Assembly (NCBI GenBank): GCA_028287235.1
Contig: JAQBQB010000030.1
Coordinates: forward strand, 1 to 64,000
Source of the DNA: Gemmatimonadota bacterium
Lineage (GTDB): Bacteria > Gemmatimonadota > Gemmatimonadetes > Gemmatimonadales > Gemmatimonadaceae
DNA: 64,000 bases
Direction: 5' to 3'
This document shows positions 7,495-16,719 of this stretch, in pieces (positions within the stretch are counted from its first letter, which is position 1; every line of letters starts with the position of its first letter). The notes under the pieces are model-generated. The model was given only the letters and a program-made list of their open reading frames with translations, ran no database searches and was not told the DNA's origin. Both the position numbers and the translations under genes were made by a program.

Positions 7495-8072
7495 GAGTCA
7501 AACTCCGGTGCCAGGTCGGCGAGCACGGCGCGGAGTTGCGCGCGTGCCTGCGACAGCCGGCTCTTGCAGGTTCCTTCCGCCACGCCGAGGACTTCTGCGA
7601 TTTCGGTGTGGGTATATCCCTCGATATCGTGCATTACTACCGTTGTCCTATAAATCTCAGGCAGGTCCGTGATTGCCCGGTGGAGGCGCTCGCGCAGCAC
7701 GGGGTCGACCGCCGGGCCGTCTGAGCTGATCGGGTGAACGTCCTCGAGGTCCGTCTCCCGTTCCCTGAACCGCTTCACCTTGCGCATCGCGTTCGCCACG
7801 ACCGTGACCGTGATCCGATGGAGCCAGGTGGAAAGCGCCGAGTCGCCGCGAAACTTCGCCAGCTGCCCGAACGCTCGAACGAACGTGTCCTGCGTGAACT
7901 CGCGAGCCAGGTCCGCGTCCCCGGTCAACCGAAAGGCGAGCCGAAAGACCCGCGCCGAGTGCGCGTCATACAGCTCGCGCGCCGCGATGCGGTCTCCGTT
8001 GAGCACCCGAGCGATCAAATCGGGTTCGCTCACCCGGTAGGTGGACTGAAGGGCAACGACTGGTCTGGTCAC
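7491..8072 (-). CDS. ECF RNA polymerase sigma factor
   Basis: A 193-residue sigma-70 factor with only regions 2 and 4. Region 2 (about residues 35-100) includes the FTQDTFVRAFGQLAKFRGDS core-binding segment. Region 4 (about 125-182) includes LPEIYRTTVVMHDIEGYTH and the recognition helix EIAEVLGVAEGTCKSRL. It starts with GTG at 8072 and is the first gene of a four-gene operon with an anti-sigma candidate and two HEAT-repeat proteins. It probably also drives its own operon. No clear duplicated promoter could be picked out upstream. Confidence 0.92.
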   Translation of the reverse strand: MTRPVVALQSTYRVSEPDLIARVLNGDRIAARELYDAHSARVFRLAFRLTGDADLAREFTQDTFVRAFGQLAKFRGDSALSTWLHRITVTVVANAMRKVKRFRERETDLEDVHPISSDGPAVDPVLRERLHRAITDLPEIYRTTVVMHDIEGYTHTEIAEVLGVAEGTCKSRLSQARAQLRAVLADLAPEFDS

Positions 8073-8171
8073 GTGTTGCTGGTTAGATGCGGAGATCGGC
8101 GAAAGCGTTCGGTTCGAGGGTTCAGGGCGTTCGGGGCGTTCAAACCTTCCTCGGCATTGCCCCGTCTAATC

Positions 8172-8192
8172 TCCCCGGAACCCTTCCGGGGA
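8172..8192 (+). promoter_or_regulatory. Palindrome in the PadR-1 leader, candidate operator
   Basis: A perfect 9-base inverted repeat, TCCCCGGAA (8172-8180) and TTCCGGGGA (8184-8192), with a 3-base centre lies 11 bases before the PadR start codon. The second PadR gene in this window has a different perfect palindrome at the equivalent place (58261-58275). PadR dimers bind inverted repeats and often regulate themselves. An mRNA hairpin hindering translation is an alternative. Confidence 0.5.
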
Positions 8193-8202
8193 AGAGAAAC
8201 GC

Positions 8203-8526
8203 ATGCAGACCGACCTCTTACAAGGCACCCTCGACACCCTCGTGCTCAAGACGCTGTCCTGGGGACCGCGGCACGGCTATGCCGTCGCCCGCTGGATCAA
8301 GGATACGAGCAGCGGAACGATCGCGGTCGAGGACCGGGCACTGTACGTCTCCCTCCACCGGCTCGAGGAGCGCGGCTGGGTCGAATCGCAGTGGGGGCTG
8401 TCGGAGAACAACCGGAAAGCCAAGTACTACGAGCTCACGTCGGCGGGCCGGCGCCAGCTCCAAACGAAGGCCTCCGAGTTCACGGCCTACGCGCTCGCGA
8501 TGTTCAAGATCCTCCAAACCGCCTGA
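8203..8526 (+). CDS. PadR-family transcriptional regulator
   Basis: A 107-residue winged-helix regulator. The family opening (GTLDTLVLKTLSWGPRHGYAV) is followed by the recognition region with DRALYVSLHRLEERGW and the beta-wing NRKAKYYELTSAGRRQL. The C-terminal dimerisation helix is short. It lies 12 bases upstream of an ADOP-type permease, the standard PadR-ADOP arrangement, and so probably represses that permease. Many family copies have YPALHRLE where this one has YVSLHRLE. The effector is unknown. Confidence 0.9.
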   Translation: MQTDLLQGTLDTLVLKTLSWGPRHGYAVARWIKDTSSGTIAVEDRALYVSLHRLEERGWVESQWGLSENNRKAKYYELTSAGRRQLQTKASEFTAYALAMFKILQTA

Positions 8527-8538
8527 CCGGGAAACGCC

Positions 8539-11202
8539 ATGCGCCAAATTCCGGGGATCCGCCGACTGCCGCATGTCGGCACCTCTCGCAGCTCGATCGA
8601 GCGCGATGTCGACGAAGAGATGCACTTCCATATCCAGATGCGAATCGAGGACCTGATGCGCCAGGGACAGTCAGAAGCGGATGCTAAAGCGACAGCAACG
8701 CGAGAATATGGCGACATCTCTCTGGCTCGCCATGAGCTTGCGTCAATCGACAGACGGTCGGCCAGGCAGGCCTCCTGGCGCGAGACGCTCGCATCCGTCG
8801 GCCAGGATATACGCTTCGCGCTCCGTGGTCTGGGCACACGACCCGGCTTCACGGCCACCGTGCTGCTTACCATCGCCCTCGGCGTCGGCGCCAATGCGGC
8901 GATCTTCAGCGTCGTCGACTCGGTGCTCCTCCGGCCGCTTCCCTTTACGCAGCCGGACCGGCTGGTCCATCTCTGGGAGACCTTCCACTCCAACGTCGAC
9001 AACCGGTCGGAGGCGTCGTACCCCGACTACCTCGATTGGCGCGCTCGGTCGAAGACGTTCACCGATCTCGCCGGCTATCATGGCGGGGGGTTCCTGTTCG
9101 GCGGCTCCCAGCCCGCCACAGTTTCGGGCGCCAAGTCGACGGCCAATTTCTTCGACGTCTTGGGCGTGCGCCCGCTCGTGGGCCGCACCTTCTCCGCCGG
9201 CGAGGATGCCATCGGCGCGCCGAAGGTGGTGCTGCTCTCCTATGGATTCTGGCAGCGGCAGTTCGGCGGCGACCGAGCTGTGGTCGGCCGCGCGGTCACG
9301 CTCGACGGCACCGCGGCCACGATCATCGGTGTGCTTCCCGAGAGCTTCCAGTTTGCGCGCCAGGGCGGGGCTCAGATCTGGGTGCCGATCGACCGCGGCA
9401 AAGTGCAGCGCGAGCAGCGGGGGAACCACTGGCTGAACGTCGTTGCGCGGCTAAAGCCCAACGCCACCGCCGCCACGGCGGCTCAGGACCTCTCGGCGAT
9501 CATGCGCGACTTGGCGAAGGTCTATCCGCCGTCCAACGCCGGCCGCGATGGGCTCATCGTGCCTCTCCAACAGGAGCTCGTGGGCTCGGTCAAGCCGATC
9601 CTCCTGCTGTTGTACGGCGCTGTGGTCGTCGTGCTGCTCGTGGCGTGCGTGAACGTGGCGAACCTGTTGCTCATTCGCGGCGCCGACCGCCAGCGCGAGA
9701 TCGCGGTGCGCGTTGCGCTCGGCGCAGGCAAGGCGCGTCTCGTCCGGCAGCTGCTCACCGAAAGTTTGCTGCTCGCGGTGTTCGGCGGTCTGCTCGGGTT
9801 GGGCGTCGCGCAAGCCGGCCTCCGCGCGCTCGTGGGCTTGATTCCGGCGCAGCAGATTCGCGGCATTCCGCAGCTCGCCACGGTGGGGCTCGACCCGCGC
9901 ATCGTCGCGTACGCGTTGCTGTTGTCTTTGCTCGCGGGGCTCGGGTTCGGAATCATTCCGGCCCTGCGCATGACGAAGCCGGCGTTGTACGACGCGCTCA
10001 AGAACGCCGGTCGCGGATCGATCGGCGGCGCCAGCCGGCTGCGCGACGGTCTCGTGGTGGGCGAGATCGCGCTCACTGTCATTCTTCTGTCGGGGGCGCT
10101 GTTGTTCGGCCGCAGCCTCATGCGACTGCTTGCGATCGATCCGGGATTCCGCGCCGAGCACGTGGTCACGACGAACGTCGTGTTGCCTCGCGCCAACTAT
10201 CGCGATGCGGCCTCGCAGGTCGACTTCTTCCGGCGCTTTACCGATCGCCTGCGTGAGACGCCCGGCATGCAATCGGTCGGTCTGACGACCAAGCTGCCGC
10301 TCGACTTCGGCAACTCGATGGGCTTCTACATCGCGAGCCAACCTGTGCCTGCGCCGGGGCAGCTCCCAAATGCGAGCTATCGCGAGGTGAGCACGGACTA
10401 CTTTCGGACACTCGGAATTCCGGTGACGAGCGGGCGAACGTTCGGCGCGGGCGACGACGCCACCGCGGCACGCGTGGCGGTCGTCAATCGCGCATTTGTC
10501 ACCGCGTACTTCAAGAACCAGGACCCGATCGGCCAAGTGCTGACGACGGGCAGCGATTCCTTCCACGTGGTCGGCGTGGTGGGCGACGTGACGATCGGAA
10601 AGCTCGAGGACAAGATTCCACCCACGCTCTATCTCCCGTTCGCGCAAAACGCGGAGCCGGTGATGACGGTCGTGGTTCGCACGACCGCGACGGTCGAGCA
10701 GCCGAGCCGCGGCATTCGCGAGGTAGTCGCGAGTCTCGATCCGAGCGCCGCGCTGTCACAGGTCACATCGATGGACGATCTCGTCACCGCGTCGGCGTCG
10801 GTGTTCATGAGGCGATTCCCGCTCTACCTCGTCGGCGCGTTCGCGCTGACGGCGCTCCTGCTCGCGATTGTCGGGATCTACGGCGTGGTGAGCTACTCGG
10901 TCGCTCAGCGCACACGCGAGATGGGCATTCGCCTGGCGCTCGGCGCCGAGCCGAAGAGTCTCGTGGCGCTCGTTCTGTGGCACGGCGGCGTGATGGCCGC
11001 GGCGGGCATCGTCGTGGGCGTCGGAGGCGCGCTCGCGCTTGGACGGTTCGCCGCGACGATGCTGTACGGCGTGCGGCCGAGCGACCCGCTGACCTATGCG
11101 AGCGTGGCGTTGGTGCTCGCCGTCGTCGCCGTCTGCGCGACGATCGTTCCGGCCCGGCGCGCGACGCGGGTGGATCCGGCGTTGGCGCTCAGGTCGGACT
11201 GA
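8539..11202 (+). CDS. ADOP-type ABC transporter permease (MacB/FtsX family)
   Basis: An 887-residue permease with two MacB_PCD plus FtsX units. The N-terminus carries the ADOP-specific helical segment (about residues 20-60, DVDEEMHFHIQMRIEDLMRQ). A transmembrane helix near 105-130 follows, then a periplasmic domain, then three transmembrane helices (about 355-480). The second half repeats the plan and ends with three helices and the conserved ARRATRVDPALALR tail. No ATPase is encoded next to it, as is usual for these orphan permeases. Related MacB systems export peptides or lipids or act as mechanotransmission complexes. The substrate here is unknown. Confidence 0.88.
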   Translation: MRQIPGIRRLPHVGTSRSSIERDVDEEMHFHIQMRIEDLMRQGQSEADAKATATREYGDISLARHELASIDRRSARQASWRETLASVGQDIRFALRGLGTRPGFTATVLLTIALGVGANAAIFSVVDSVLLRPLPFTQPDRLVHLWETFHSNVDNRSEASYPDYLDWRARSKTFTDLAGYHGGGFLFGGSQPATVSGAKSTANFFDVLGVRPLVGRTFSAGEDAIGAPKVVLLSYGFWQRQFGGDRAVVGRAVTLDGTAATIIGVLPESFQFARQGGAQIWVPIDRGKVQREQRGNHWLNVVARLKPNATAATAAQDLSAIMRDLAKVYPPSNAGRDGLIVPLQQELVGSVKPILLLLYGAVVVVLLVACVNVANLLLIRGADRQREIAVRVALGAGKARLVRQLLTESLLLAVFGGLLGLGVAQAGLRALVGLIPAQQIRGIPQLATVGLDPRIVAYALLLSLLAGLGFGIIPALRMTKPALYDALKNAGRGSIGGASRLRDGLVVGEIALTVILLSGALLFGRSLMRLLAIDPGFRAEHVVTTNVVLPRANYRDAASQVDFFRRFTDRLRETPGMQSVGLTTKLPLDFGNSMGFYIASQPVPAPGQLPNASYREVSTDYFRTLGIPVTSGRTFGAGDDATAARVAVVNRAFVTAYFKNQDPIGQVLTTGSDSFHVVGVVGDVTIGKLEDKIPPTLYLPFAQNAEPVMTVVVRTTATVEQPSRGIREVVASLDPSAALSQVTSMDDLVTASASVFMRRFPLYLVGAFALTALLLAIVGIYGVVSYSVAQRTREMGIRLALGAEPKSLVALVLWHGGVMAAAGIVVGVGGALALGRFAATMLYGVRPSDPLTYASVALVLAVVAVCATIVPARRATRVDPALALRSD

Positions 11203-11282
11203 AACGGCAGCTAACGCGGACACGTGGAGGCGCAATCGAGGCGTTGGGTTGAGGCTTCCACCGGTCTGCTCCATCTTCGGCG

Positions 11283-12674
11283 ATGAGCAATTCGGAAAAC
11301 ACTCTTGGGACTGGCCAGGGAAGCGCGGGTGAGCCCACACTTGCGCGACGGTTGGGACCGTTCGACGCAACGATGATCGTGATGGGCGGCATCATCGGCG
11401 CGGGCATCTTCGTCAATCCGAGCGTCGTCGCGCGTCAAGTCCATACGCCTAACCTCGTCCTCGCCGCGTGGGTCATCGGGGGCGCCATCGCGTTGATCGG
11501 CGCCTTCGTGTACGCCGAGCTTGCGGTGTTGCGACCGCGAGTCGGAGGACAATACGCCTATTTACGCGACGCCTATCATCCGGTCGTCGCGTTCCTGTAT
11601 GGGTGGACGCTGCTGCTCGTGGTGCAGACGGGCGGCATGGCGGGTGCGGCGATCATTTTCGGACGCTACTTCCGCGAGCTCACCGGTTTCGGCGTACCGG
11701 AACAGGCGGTCGCCGCGCTCACGCTGGCGATTCTCACGATCGTGAACTGCCTCGGCGTGCGCGCGGGGAGCAACCTCCAGAGCGCGCTGATGCTCACCAA
11801 GCTCGCGGCGATCGCGCTGTTGATCGGCGTCGGCTTCATTCTCGCCACGCCGGCGCCGACGATGGCGTCCGCGGCGAGTACGGTGAGCACGGCGAGCACC
11901 GGTAGCGGTGGCGCGATCGGCCTTGCCACCGCGATGGTGCCGGTGTTGTTCGCCTACGGCGGATGGCAGACGGCGAGCTTCGTGAGCGGCGAGATGCGCG
12001 ACCCGCGCCGCGATCTGCCGCGCGGGCTGATGATCGGCGTCGTGGGCGTGATCGTGCTCTATCTTGCGGTGACCTTCGTTTGCCTCCGCGTGCTCGGTGT
12101 CGACGGTCTGGCGCAGACGTCGACGCCCGCATCCGAAGTCATGCGGCGCGCGCTCGGCGATCGCGGCGCGCGATTGATCGCGCTCGGCATCGCGATCTCG
12201 ACAGTGGGCTTTCTCAGTCAGAGCATTCTCACCGCGCCGCGCGTCTACTACGCCATGGCGCGCGACGGCGTGTTCTTCAAGGCCGTGGGATCGCTCGACC
12301 CGCGGTCTCGCGTGCCGGTTGTCGCCATCGTGCTGCAAGGCGTGTGGGCGGCGGTGATCGCGCTCACCGGCAAGTATGATCAAATTCTCAACTACGTCGT
12401 CGCGATCGACGTGTTGTTCTTCGGGCTCACCGGCGCGTCGCTGTTGGTCTTTCGCGCTCGCGCACGGCGAGCCGGAACTGAAGCGGCCGAGGGCGATCTG
12501 GTTCGCGTGCCCTGGCATCCCATTACGACGATCGTCTTCGTCGCGGCGTGTTGGGCGGTGTCGCTGACGACCATCGTGCAGTACCCGCGCAACGCGGGCA
12601 TTGGCGTGGGAATTCTGTTGATCGGCGTAGTCGTGTACGGACTCTGGCGAAAGCCGCTCCTGACGACCGGGTGA
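11283..12674 (+). CDS. APC-superfamily amino acid permease
   Basis: A 463-residue inner-membrane transporter with about 12 hydrophobic segments. It opens with the APC motif GGIIGAGIFVNPSVVA in helix 1 (about residues 35-55), the region that binds the substrate amino and carboxyl groups. AELAVLRPRVGGQYAYLRDAY in helix 3 resembles LAT/YfnA-type exchangers. It stands 80 bases after the permease gene and is convergent with the histidine operon. Specificity cannot be told from sequence. A serine/threonine-rich loop near 190-210 is probably a surface insertion. Confidence 0.88.
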   Translation: MSNSENTLGTGQGSAGEPTLARRLGPFDATMIVMGGIIGAGIFVNPSVVARQVHTPNLVLAAWVIGGAIALIGAFVYAELAVLRPRVGGQYAYLRDAYHPVVAFLYGWTLLLVVQTGGMAGAAIIFGRYFRELTGFGVPEQAVAALTLAILTIVNCLGVRAGSNLQSALMLTKLAAIALLIGVGFILATPAPTMASAASTVSTASTGSGGAIGLATAMVPVLFAYGGWQTASFVSGEMRDPRRDLPRGLMIGVVGVIVLYLAVTFVCLRVLGVDGLAQTSTPASEVMRRALGDRGARLIALGIAISTVGFLSQSILTAPRVYYAMARDGVFFKAVGSLDPRSRVPVVAIVLQGVWAAVIALTGKYDQILNYVVAIDVLFFGLTGASLLVFRARARRAGTEAAEGDLVRVPWHPITTIVFVAACWAVSLTTIVQYPRNAGIGVGILLIGVVVYGLWRKPLLTTG

Positions 12675-12677
12675 GAA

Positions 12678-13310
12678 TTAGGCCCGGGCGTCGAGCGCCG
12701 CGCGAAGATCGCCGATGCCAAGCCCGAGCGCACGGAGCGCGACCAGCATGTGATACGTGAGGTCCGCTGCCTCGCTCAGCGCGCGCTCGCGGTTCTCGTC
12801 GGCGCAGGCCATGACCAGCTCGGCGGCTTCCTCGCCGAGCTTCTTCAAGCGAAGATTCCGATCGGCGAGCAGCTTCCGCGTGTAGCTCGGCTTGTCGGAC
12901 TGCGCCGCGACTGCGCGCGCGTGGATCGTGGCATCCAAACGATCGAGTGCGTCAGCCGCGTTTTGGGTTGCACCTTCGCTCGCCGTACCGAAGCAGCCGA
13001 CCGCTCCCGTGTGGCACGCCGGTCCGGCGGGTGCCACGGTCGCAACCACCGCATCGCCGTCGCAATCGGCGTGCAGCGCGACTACCCACTGCACGTTGCC
13101 GCTCGTCTCGCCCTTGTGCCACAGGCCGCGCGTGCGCGATCGATAGTGCATCTCGCCGGTCGCCATCGTGCGCGTGAGCGCTTCGCGATCCGCGTGCGCG
13201 ACCATCAACACCGCGCCTGTGCGAAAGTCCTGAGCCACCACGGTCACGAGACCACCCGCCTTCGAGAAGTCGAGACGATCGAGGTCTGTATCTACGCTCA
13301 GGCGAGTCAT
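12678..13310 (-). CDS. hisI: Bifunctional phosphoribosyl-AMP cyclohydrolase / phosphoribosyl-ATP pyrophosphatase
   Basis: A HisIE fusion of 210 residues catalysing steps 2 and 3 of histidine synthesis. The HisI half (about 1-110) has TRGLWHKGETSGNVQ, the metal-binding ADCDGD and the cysteines in GPACHTGAVGCF. The HisE half (about 118-205) has YTRKLLADRNLRLKKLGEEAAELVMA with the acidic Mg-binding residues. The start was placed at the ATG at 13310 because it overlaps the hisN stop by ATGA and begins the HisI domain; the open frame upstream is a shadow of hisN. It is the last gene of the his operon, three bases from the convergent permease stop. Confidence 0.95.
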   Translation of the reverse strand: MTRLSVDTDLDRLDFSKAGGLVTVVAQDFRTGAVLMVAHADREALTRTMATGEMHYRSRTRGLWHKGETSGNVQWVVALHADCDGDAVVATVAPAGPACHTGAVGCFGTASEGATQNAADALDRLDATIHARAVAAQSDKPSYTRKLLADRNLRLKKLGEEAAELVMACADENRERALSEAADLTYHMLVALRALGLGIGDLRAALDARA

Positions 13311-14107
13311 CGTCCGCCTCCGTTTTTCGTTTCCATCTCCGCGTTGCCGAGCACGTTCCGTGACTCGGCGGCGATCGTGAGATTCGTTGCGATCGCGCTG
13401 CCGCCGAACGCAGTAGCCCGGCCGGACCAGTCGGTGAACACGCCGCCCGCCTCGACGATCGCCGGCATCAACGCGGCCGCATCCCAGGCGGCGAGCGCGC
13501 CGTCCACCATGACCTCGGCGCGTCCCGTTGCGACGAGCAGATAGCCATAGCAGTCGCCCCACGATCGGCTGAGGGCAGCGCGGTCCGCCAGTCGCCGCCA
13601 ACTCTCGGCGTGTTCTGGAGCGGCCGCGAACCGCTCGTCGGTGGTCAGCACGGTGGCCGCCGACAATCGATCGACGGTGGAGACGTGCGCCCGTGCGCCG
13701 TTCCACCAGCAACCCTGCCCGTGTGCCGCGCACAGCAGCTCATCCAACACCGGAAAATACGCCGCGCCAGCCACGATCACTTCGCCGATGGATACGCCAA
13801 CCAACGTTCCCCACAAGGGAACGCCGCGGACGAAGCTCTTCGTTCCGTCGATCGGATCGATGATCCAGCGCCGGCGCGCGCCGCGGTCGAGCGCACCGAG
13901 CTCCTCACCGATGATGTCGTCTTCGGGAAAGCGCTGCGCGAGCCACTTGCGCGCCGCGGACTCGGCCGCGCGATCGGCGATGGTGACCGGCGATCCGTCG
14001 GCTTTGATTTCGACGGTGAGCTGCGATTTGAAGTGCCGGTTGGCGACGTTACCCGCCGCGCGTGCCAGATCGGCGACCGCTTCCAGCAGGAGAGACTCTT
14101 CGTTCAT
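13307..14107 (-). CDS. hisN: Histidinol-phosphatase, inositol monophosphatase family
   Basis: A 266-residue member of the Mg-dependent IMPase superfamily. It has the motifs GEELG (about 66-70), [12 protein letters not shown] (metal and phosphate site, about 82-93) and WDAAALMP (about 214-221). Its place inside the his operon, together with a HisB that has only the dehydratase domain, argues that this is the histidinol-phosphate phosphatase and not an inositol or PAP phosphatase. It overlaps hisF upstream and hisIE downstream by ATGA. Confidence 0.92.
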   Translation of the reverse strand: MNEESLLLEAVADLARAAGNVANRHFKSQLTVEIKADGSPVTIADRAAESAARKWLAQRFPEDDIIGEELGALDRGARRRWIIDPIDGTKSFVRGVPLWGTLVGVSIGEVIVAGAAYFPVLDELLCAAHGQGCWWNGARAHVSTVDRLSAATVLTTDERFAAAPEHAESWRRLADRAALSRSWGDCYGYLLVATGRAEVMVDGALAAWDAAALMPAIVEAGGVFTDWSGRATAFGGSAIATNLTIAAESRNVLGNAEMETKNGGGR

Positions 14108-14877
14108 ACCAAGCTCGCTCGTGTGAGGACATCCGCTTCCGCGAGGCAGCGTTTGATCGCCGACACCGACGTCGTGCCGTCGTGCAGGATGCCCGCGACG
14201 AGCGCCGCGTCAGCATCCGACTGCGTCAACACGTCGACGACGTGCGCGGCCGTTCCTGCTCCGCCCGACGCGACGACCGGGATATCGACCTCCGAGGCGA
14301 CGGTGCGTGTCAGCTCGACGTCGTACCCGGTTCTGGCGCCGTCACGATCGATGCTCGTGAGGAGAATCTCACCCCCGCCAGCCGCGGCGCAACGCGCTGC
14401 CCACCCGACGGCGTCGAGACCCGTGTTCCGCCGCCCGCCGCCGACCCACACGTCCCAGCCGCCGCCACCGGCGCGCCGCTTGGCGTCGATGCTGGCGACT
14501 ATGCATTGCGACCCGAATCGATCGGCGGCCTCGGTGAGCAGCGATGGCCGTTCGACCGCGGCCGAGTTGATGCCCACTTTGTCCGCTCCGGCGCGCAACG
14601 CGCGGCGCACGTCGTCGCAGGTGCGGATGCCGCCGCCGACCGTTAGGGGAATGAACACACCCTCAGCGGTGCGCGAGACGAGCTCGAGCAGCGTCGCCCG
14701 CTGCTCCGGACCGGCCGAGATGTCGAGGTACACGATCTCGTCCGCCCCGTCGCGCTCGTACCGTGCGGCGAGCTCCATCGGATCGCCGGCGTCGCGAAGA
14801 TCGACGAAGCCGGTTCCCTTGACGACTCTGCCTCCGGCAACGTCGAGACACGCGATGATTCGCCGCGCGAGCGTCAT
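14104..14877 (-). CDS. hisF: Imidazole glycerol phosphate synthase, cyclase subunit
   Basis: A 257-residue (beta/alpha)8 barrel. It uses ammonia from HisH to convert PRFAR to imidazole glycerol phosphate and AICAR. The catalytic aspartates are visible in IIACLDV (residue 11) and in LLTSIDRDG (about residue 135). The phosphate-binding loops VGGGI and ASGGAG are intact. An [15 protein letters not shown] loop is glycine-rich but within family variation. It overlaps hisB and hisN by four bases each. Unlike many operons, hisF is separated from hisH by hisA and hisB. Confidence 0.97.
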   Translation of the reverse strand: MTLARRIIACLDVAGGRVVKGTGFVDLRDAGDPMELAARYERDGADEIVYLDISAGPEQRATLLELVSRTAEGVFIPLTVGGGIRTCDDVRRALRAGADKVGINSAAVERPSLLTEAADRFGSQCIVASIDAKRRAGGGGWDVWVGGGRRNTGLDAVGWAARCAAAGGGEILLTSIDRDGARTGYDVELTRTVASEVDIPVVASGGAGTAAHVVDVLTQSDADAALVAGILHDGTTSVSAIKRCLAEADVLTRASLV

Positions 14878-15416
14878 GGTTCCGCGCGGAACGTGGCCGC
14901 GCCCTTCGTGCTGAACACGGCCGCTTCGGTCTCGCGCAACGCGTCGCGCAGCGCGAGGCCGAGCGCTTTGAACGCGGCTTCGACCACGTGATGCCGGTCG
15001 CGTCCGCGCAAGACGCGCAGATGGATCGTGGCGCCGGCGTTGTCGGCGAACGAGCGCATCCAGTGGTCGTACATGTTGCTCGGCAACGGTCCGGCATAGT
15101 ATGGCCGTCCGCCGATGTCGAGTGCGCAGTGCACGAGCGCGTCGTCCATGGGAATGGTTCGATCGCCGTAGCGCGCGCAGGCGGGCGGCGCGTATGCTGC
15201 GAACGCCTTGCCCAGGCAGATCGCGACGTCTTCGATGACGTGATGCCGCAGGTCGCCGCGCGCCGTGACGGTGAGTCCCAGTCCCGTGTATCTCGCCAGG
15301 GCCTGAAGCATGTGGTCGAGGAAGGGAACCGACGTGTCGATCGCCGTCGTCGCCGCGTCGGCGCTGATCGTTGCTCGAATGCGCGTCTCGCGGGTTTCAC
15401 GCTCGATGGTCGTCAT
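14874..15416 (-). CDS. hisB: Imidazoleglycerol-phosphate dehydratase (monofunctional)
   Basis: A 180-residue IGPD with the duplicated manganese-binding histidine motifs [12 protein letters not shown] and [15 protein letters not shown] in the first half and [20 protein letters not shown] in the second. The N-terminal phosphatase domain of the enterobacterial bifunctional HisB is absent, which explains the separate hisN. The start at 15416 is chosen because ATG ACG ACC overlaps the hisA stop by ATGA and gives the family's usual N-terminus. Confidence 0.95.
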   Translation of the reverse strand: MTTIERETRETRIRATISADAATTAIDTSVPFLDHMLQALARYTGLGLTVTARGDLRHHVIEDVAICLGKAFAAYAPPACARYGDRTIPMDDALVHCALDIGGRPYYAGPLPSNMYDHWMRSFADNAGATIHLRVLRGRDRHHVVEAAFKALGLALRDALRETEAAVFSTKGAATFRAEP

Positions 15417-16126
15417 GCTCCAAACTCCTCCGCCACGTCGCGCGGATTCAGGGTACCGGTGTACAGCGCCATGCCGACGACGGCGGCGGCAACACCCAGG
15501 CGCGCGAGCGCTCGCAGGTCGTCGAGCGTCGTGATTCCTCCCGATGCAATGACGGGAACCGACGACGCGCGAACGATGCTCTCGATCAACGACAGCGCGG
15601 GGCCGCGCATTTGTCCTTCCACGTCCACCGCGGTCACGAGCAGACCGGCGAGCGGCAGCGCGCTCAGCGAACCGACTGTGTCGAGCAGATCCCGATCGAT
15701 CGTTTCGGTCCATCCGCGAACGGCGAGCTGGCCGGCGCGCACGTCCGTCGCGACCATGAGGGTTCCTGGATAGCGCGACGCCTGGTCGGCGAGCCACTCC
15801 TCATCCTCCAGCGCGCGGGTGCCGACGACGACCTCCGAGGCGCCGGCGGCGAGCAACTGCTCGATTCGCTCCGCCGAGCGCACGCCACCGCCTACCTGCA
15901 CGCGCGCGCCGTCTTCGCGCAAGATCGCGTCGATGATCGGCGCGTTGGTGCCGCAGCCCATCGCGGCGTCGAGATCGACCACGTGCAGTCGCTCGAAGCC
16001 GACGTCGAGCCACTCGCGCGCTACGCGCACGGCGTCGGGCAGCCGAATACGCTCGTGTGCGTACGATCCACCCACGAGCTGGACGCACGCTCCGCCGCGC
16101 AGATCGATTGCGGGAATGGCGATCAT
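15413..16126 (-). CDS. hisA: ProFAR isomerase
   Basis: A 237-residue (beta/alpha)8 barrel that converts ProFAR to PRFAR. It begins with IPAIDLRGGACVQLVGG, containing the catalytic Asp at residue 8. The second catalytic Asp is in VTAVDVEGQMRGP (about residue 128). Phosphate loops QVGGGVRS and ASGGI are present. The start at 16126 overlaps the hisH stop by ATGA; the upstream open frame belongs to the hisH shadow. Confidence 0.96.
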   Translation of the reverse strand: MIAIPAIDLRGGACVQLVGGSYAHERIRLPDAVRVAREWLDVGFERLHVVDLDAAMGCGTNAPIIDAILREDGARVQVGGGVRSAERIEQLLAAGASEVVVGTRALEDEEWLADQASRYPGTLMVATDVRAGQLAVRGWTETIDRDLLDTVGSLSALPLAGLLVTAVDVEGQMRGPALSLIESIVRASSVPVIASGGITTLDDLRALARLGVAAAVVGMALYTGTLNPRDVAEEFGA

Positions 16127-16719
16127 CCGGAACACTCCGCGAGCGCGGCAGCGAGAAATCGAACGCCCGCCGCCGAGCTCTTCTCCGGATGAAACTGGAC
16201 ACCGATGGTGCGCGCATGGCGCACGACCGCGGGAAAGCGATCGCCCTCGTGTGTGGACCACGCGGTGACCGATTCCGCGCGTGCAGGACGCGTGACGAAC
16301 GAGTTCGCGTAGTACACCCAGGACAGCGGCGCAACGTTCAATAGCGGATCGACTCCCTCCTCCAGCGTGTTCCAGCCGATCTGCGGAACGCGTGTCGCCA
16401 CCAGGCGCTCTACACGGCCGCCAATCACGCCGAGGCCGCAACCGGCGCCCTCGTCACTGCTCTCGAAGAGAAGCTGCATGCCCAGACAGATGCCGATTGC
16501 CGGCAGGCCTCCCTCCAGCGCCGCCGCCATCGCCGAACGCGCGGGCGCCAGTCGCGTAGCCGCGTGCCCGAATGCTCCGACGCCGGGCAGCACGAGCACG
16601 TCGGTGTCGAGGCACCGAAGCGGATCGGACTCGGCGCGGACCGTTGCGCCCGCGAGCACGAGCGCCTTCTCGAGCGAGTGCAGGTTGCCGGCGCCGTAGT
16701 CGAAGATCGTCACCCGCAT
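16123..16719 (-). CDS. hisH: Imidazole glycerol phosphate synthase, glutamine amidotransferase subunit
   Basis: A 198-residue class-I glutamine amidotransferase. The nucleophile lies in GICLGMQLLFESS and the catalytic His in VQFHPEKSS. It opens with VTIFDYGAGNLHSLEKAL. It supplies ammonia to HisF. The ATG at 16719 overlaps the end of hisC by ten bases, and its own stop overlaps hisA. A longer in-frame start exists but extends into hisC and lacks family support. Confidence 0.96.
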   Translation of the reverse strand: MRVTIFDYGAGNLHSLEKALVLAGATVRAESDPLRCLDTDVLVLPGVGAFGHAATRLAPARSAMAAALEGGLPAIGICLGMQLLFESSDEGAGCGLGVIGGRVERLVATRVPQIGWNTLEEGVDPLLNVAPLSWVYYANSFVTRPARAESVTAWSTHEGDRFPAVVRHARTIGVQFHPEKSSAAGVRFLAAALAECSG

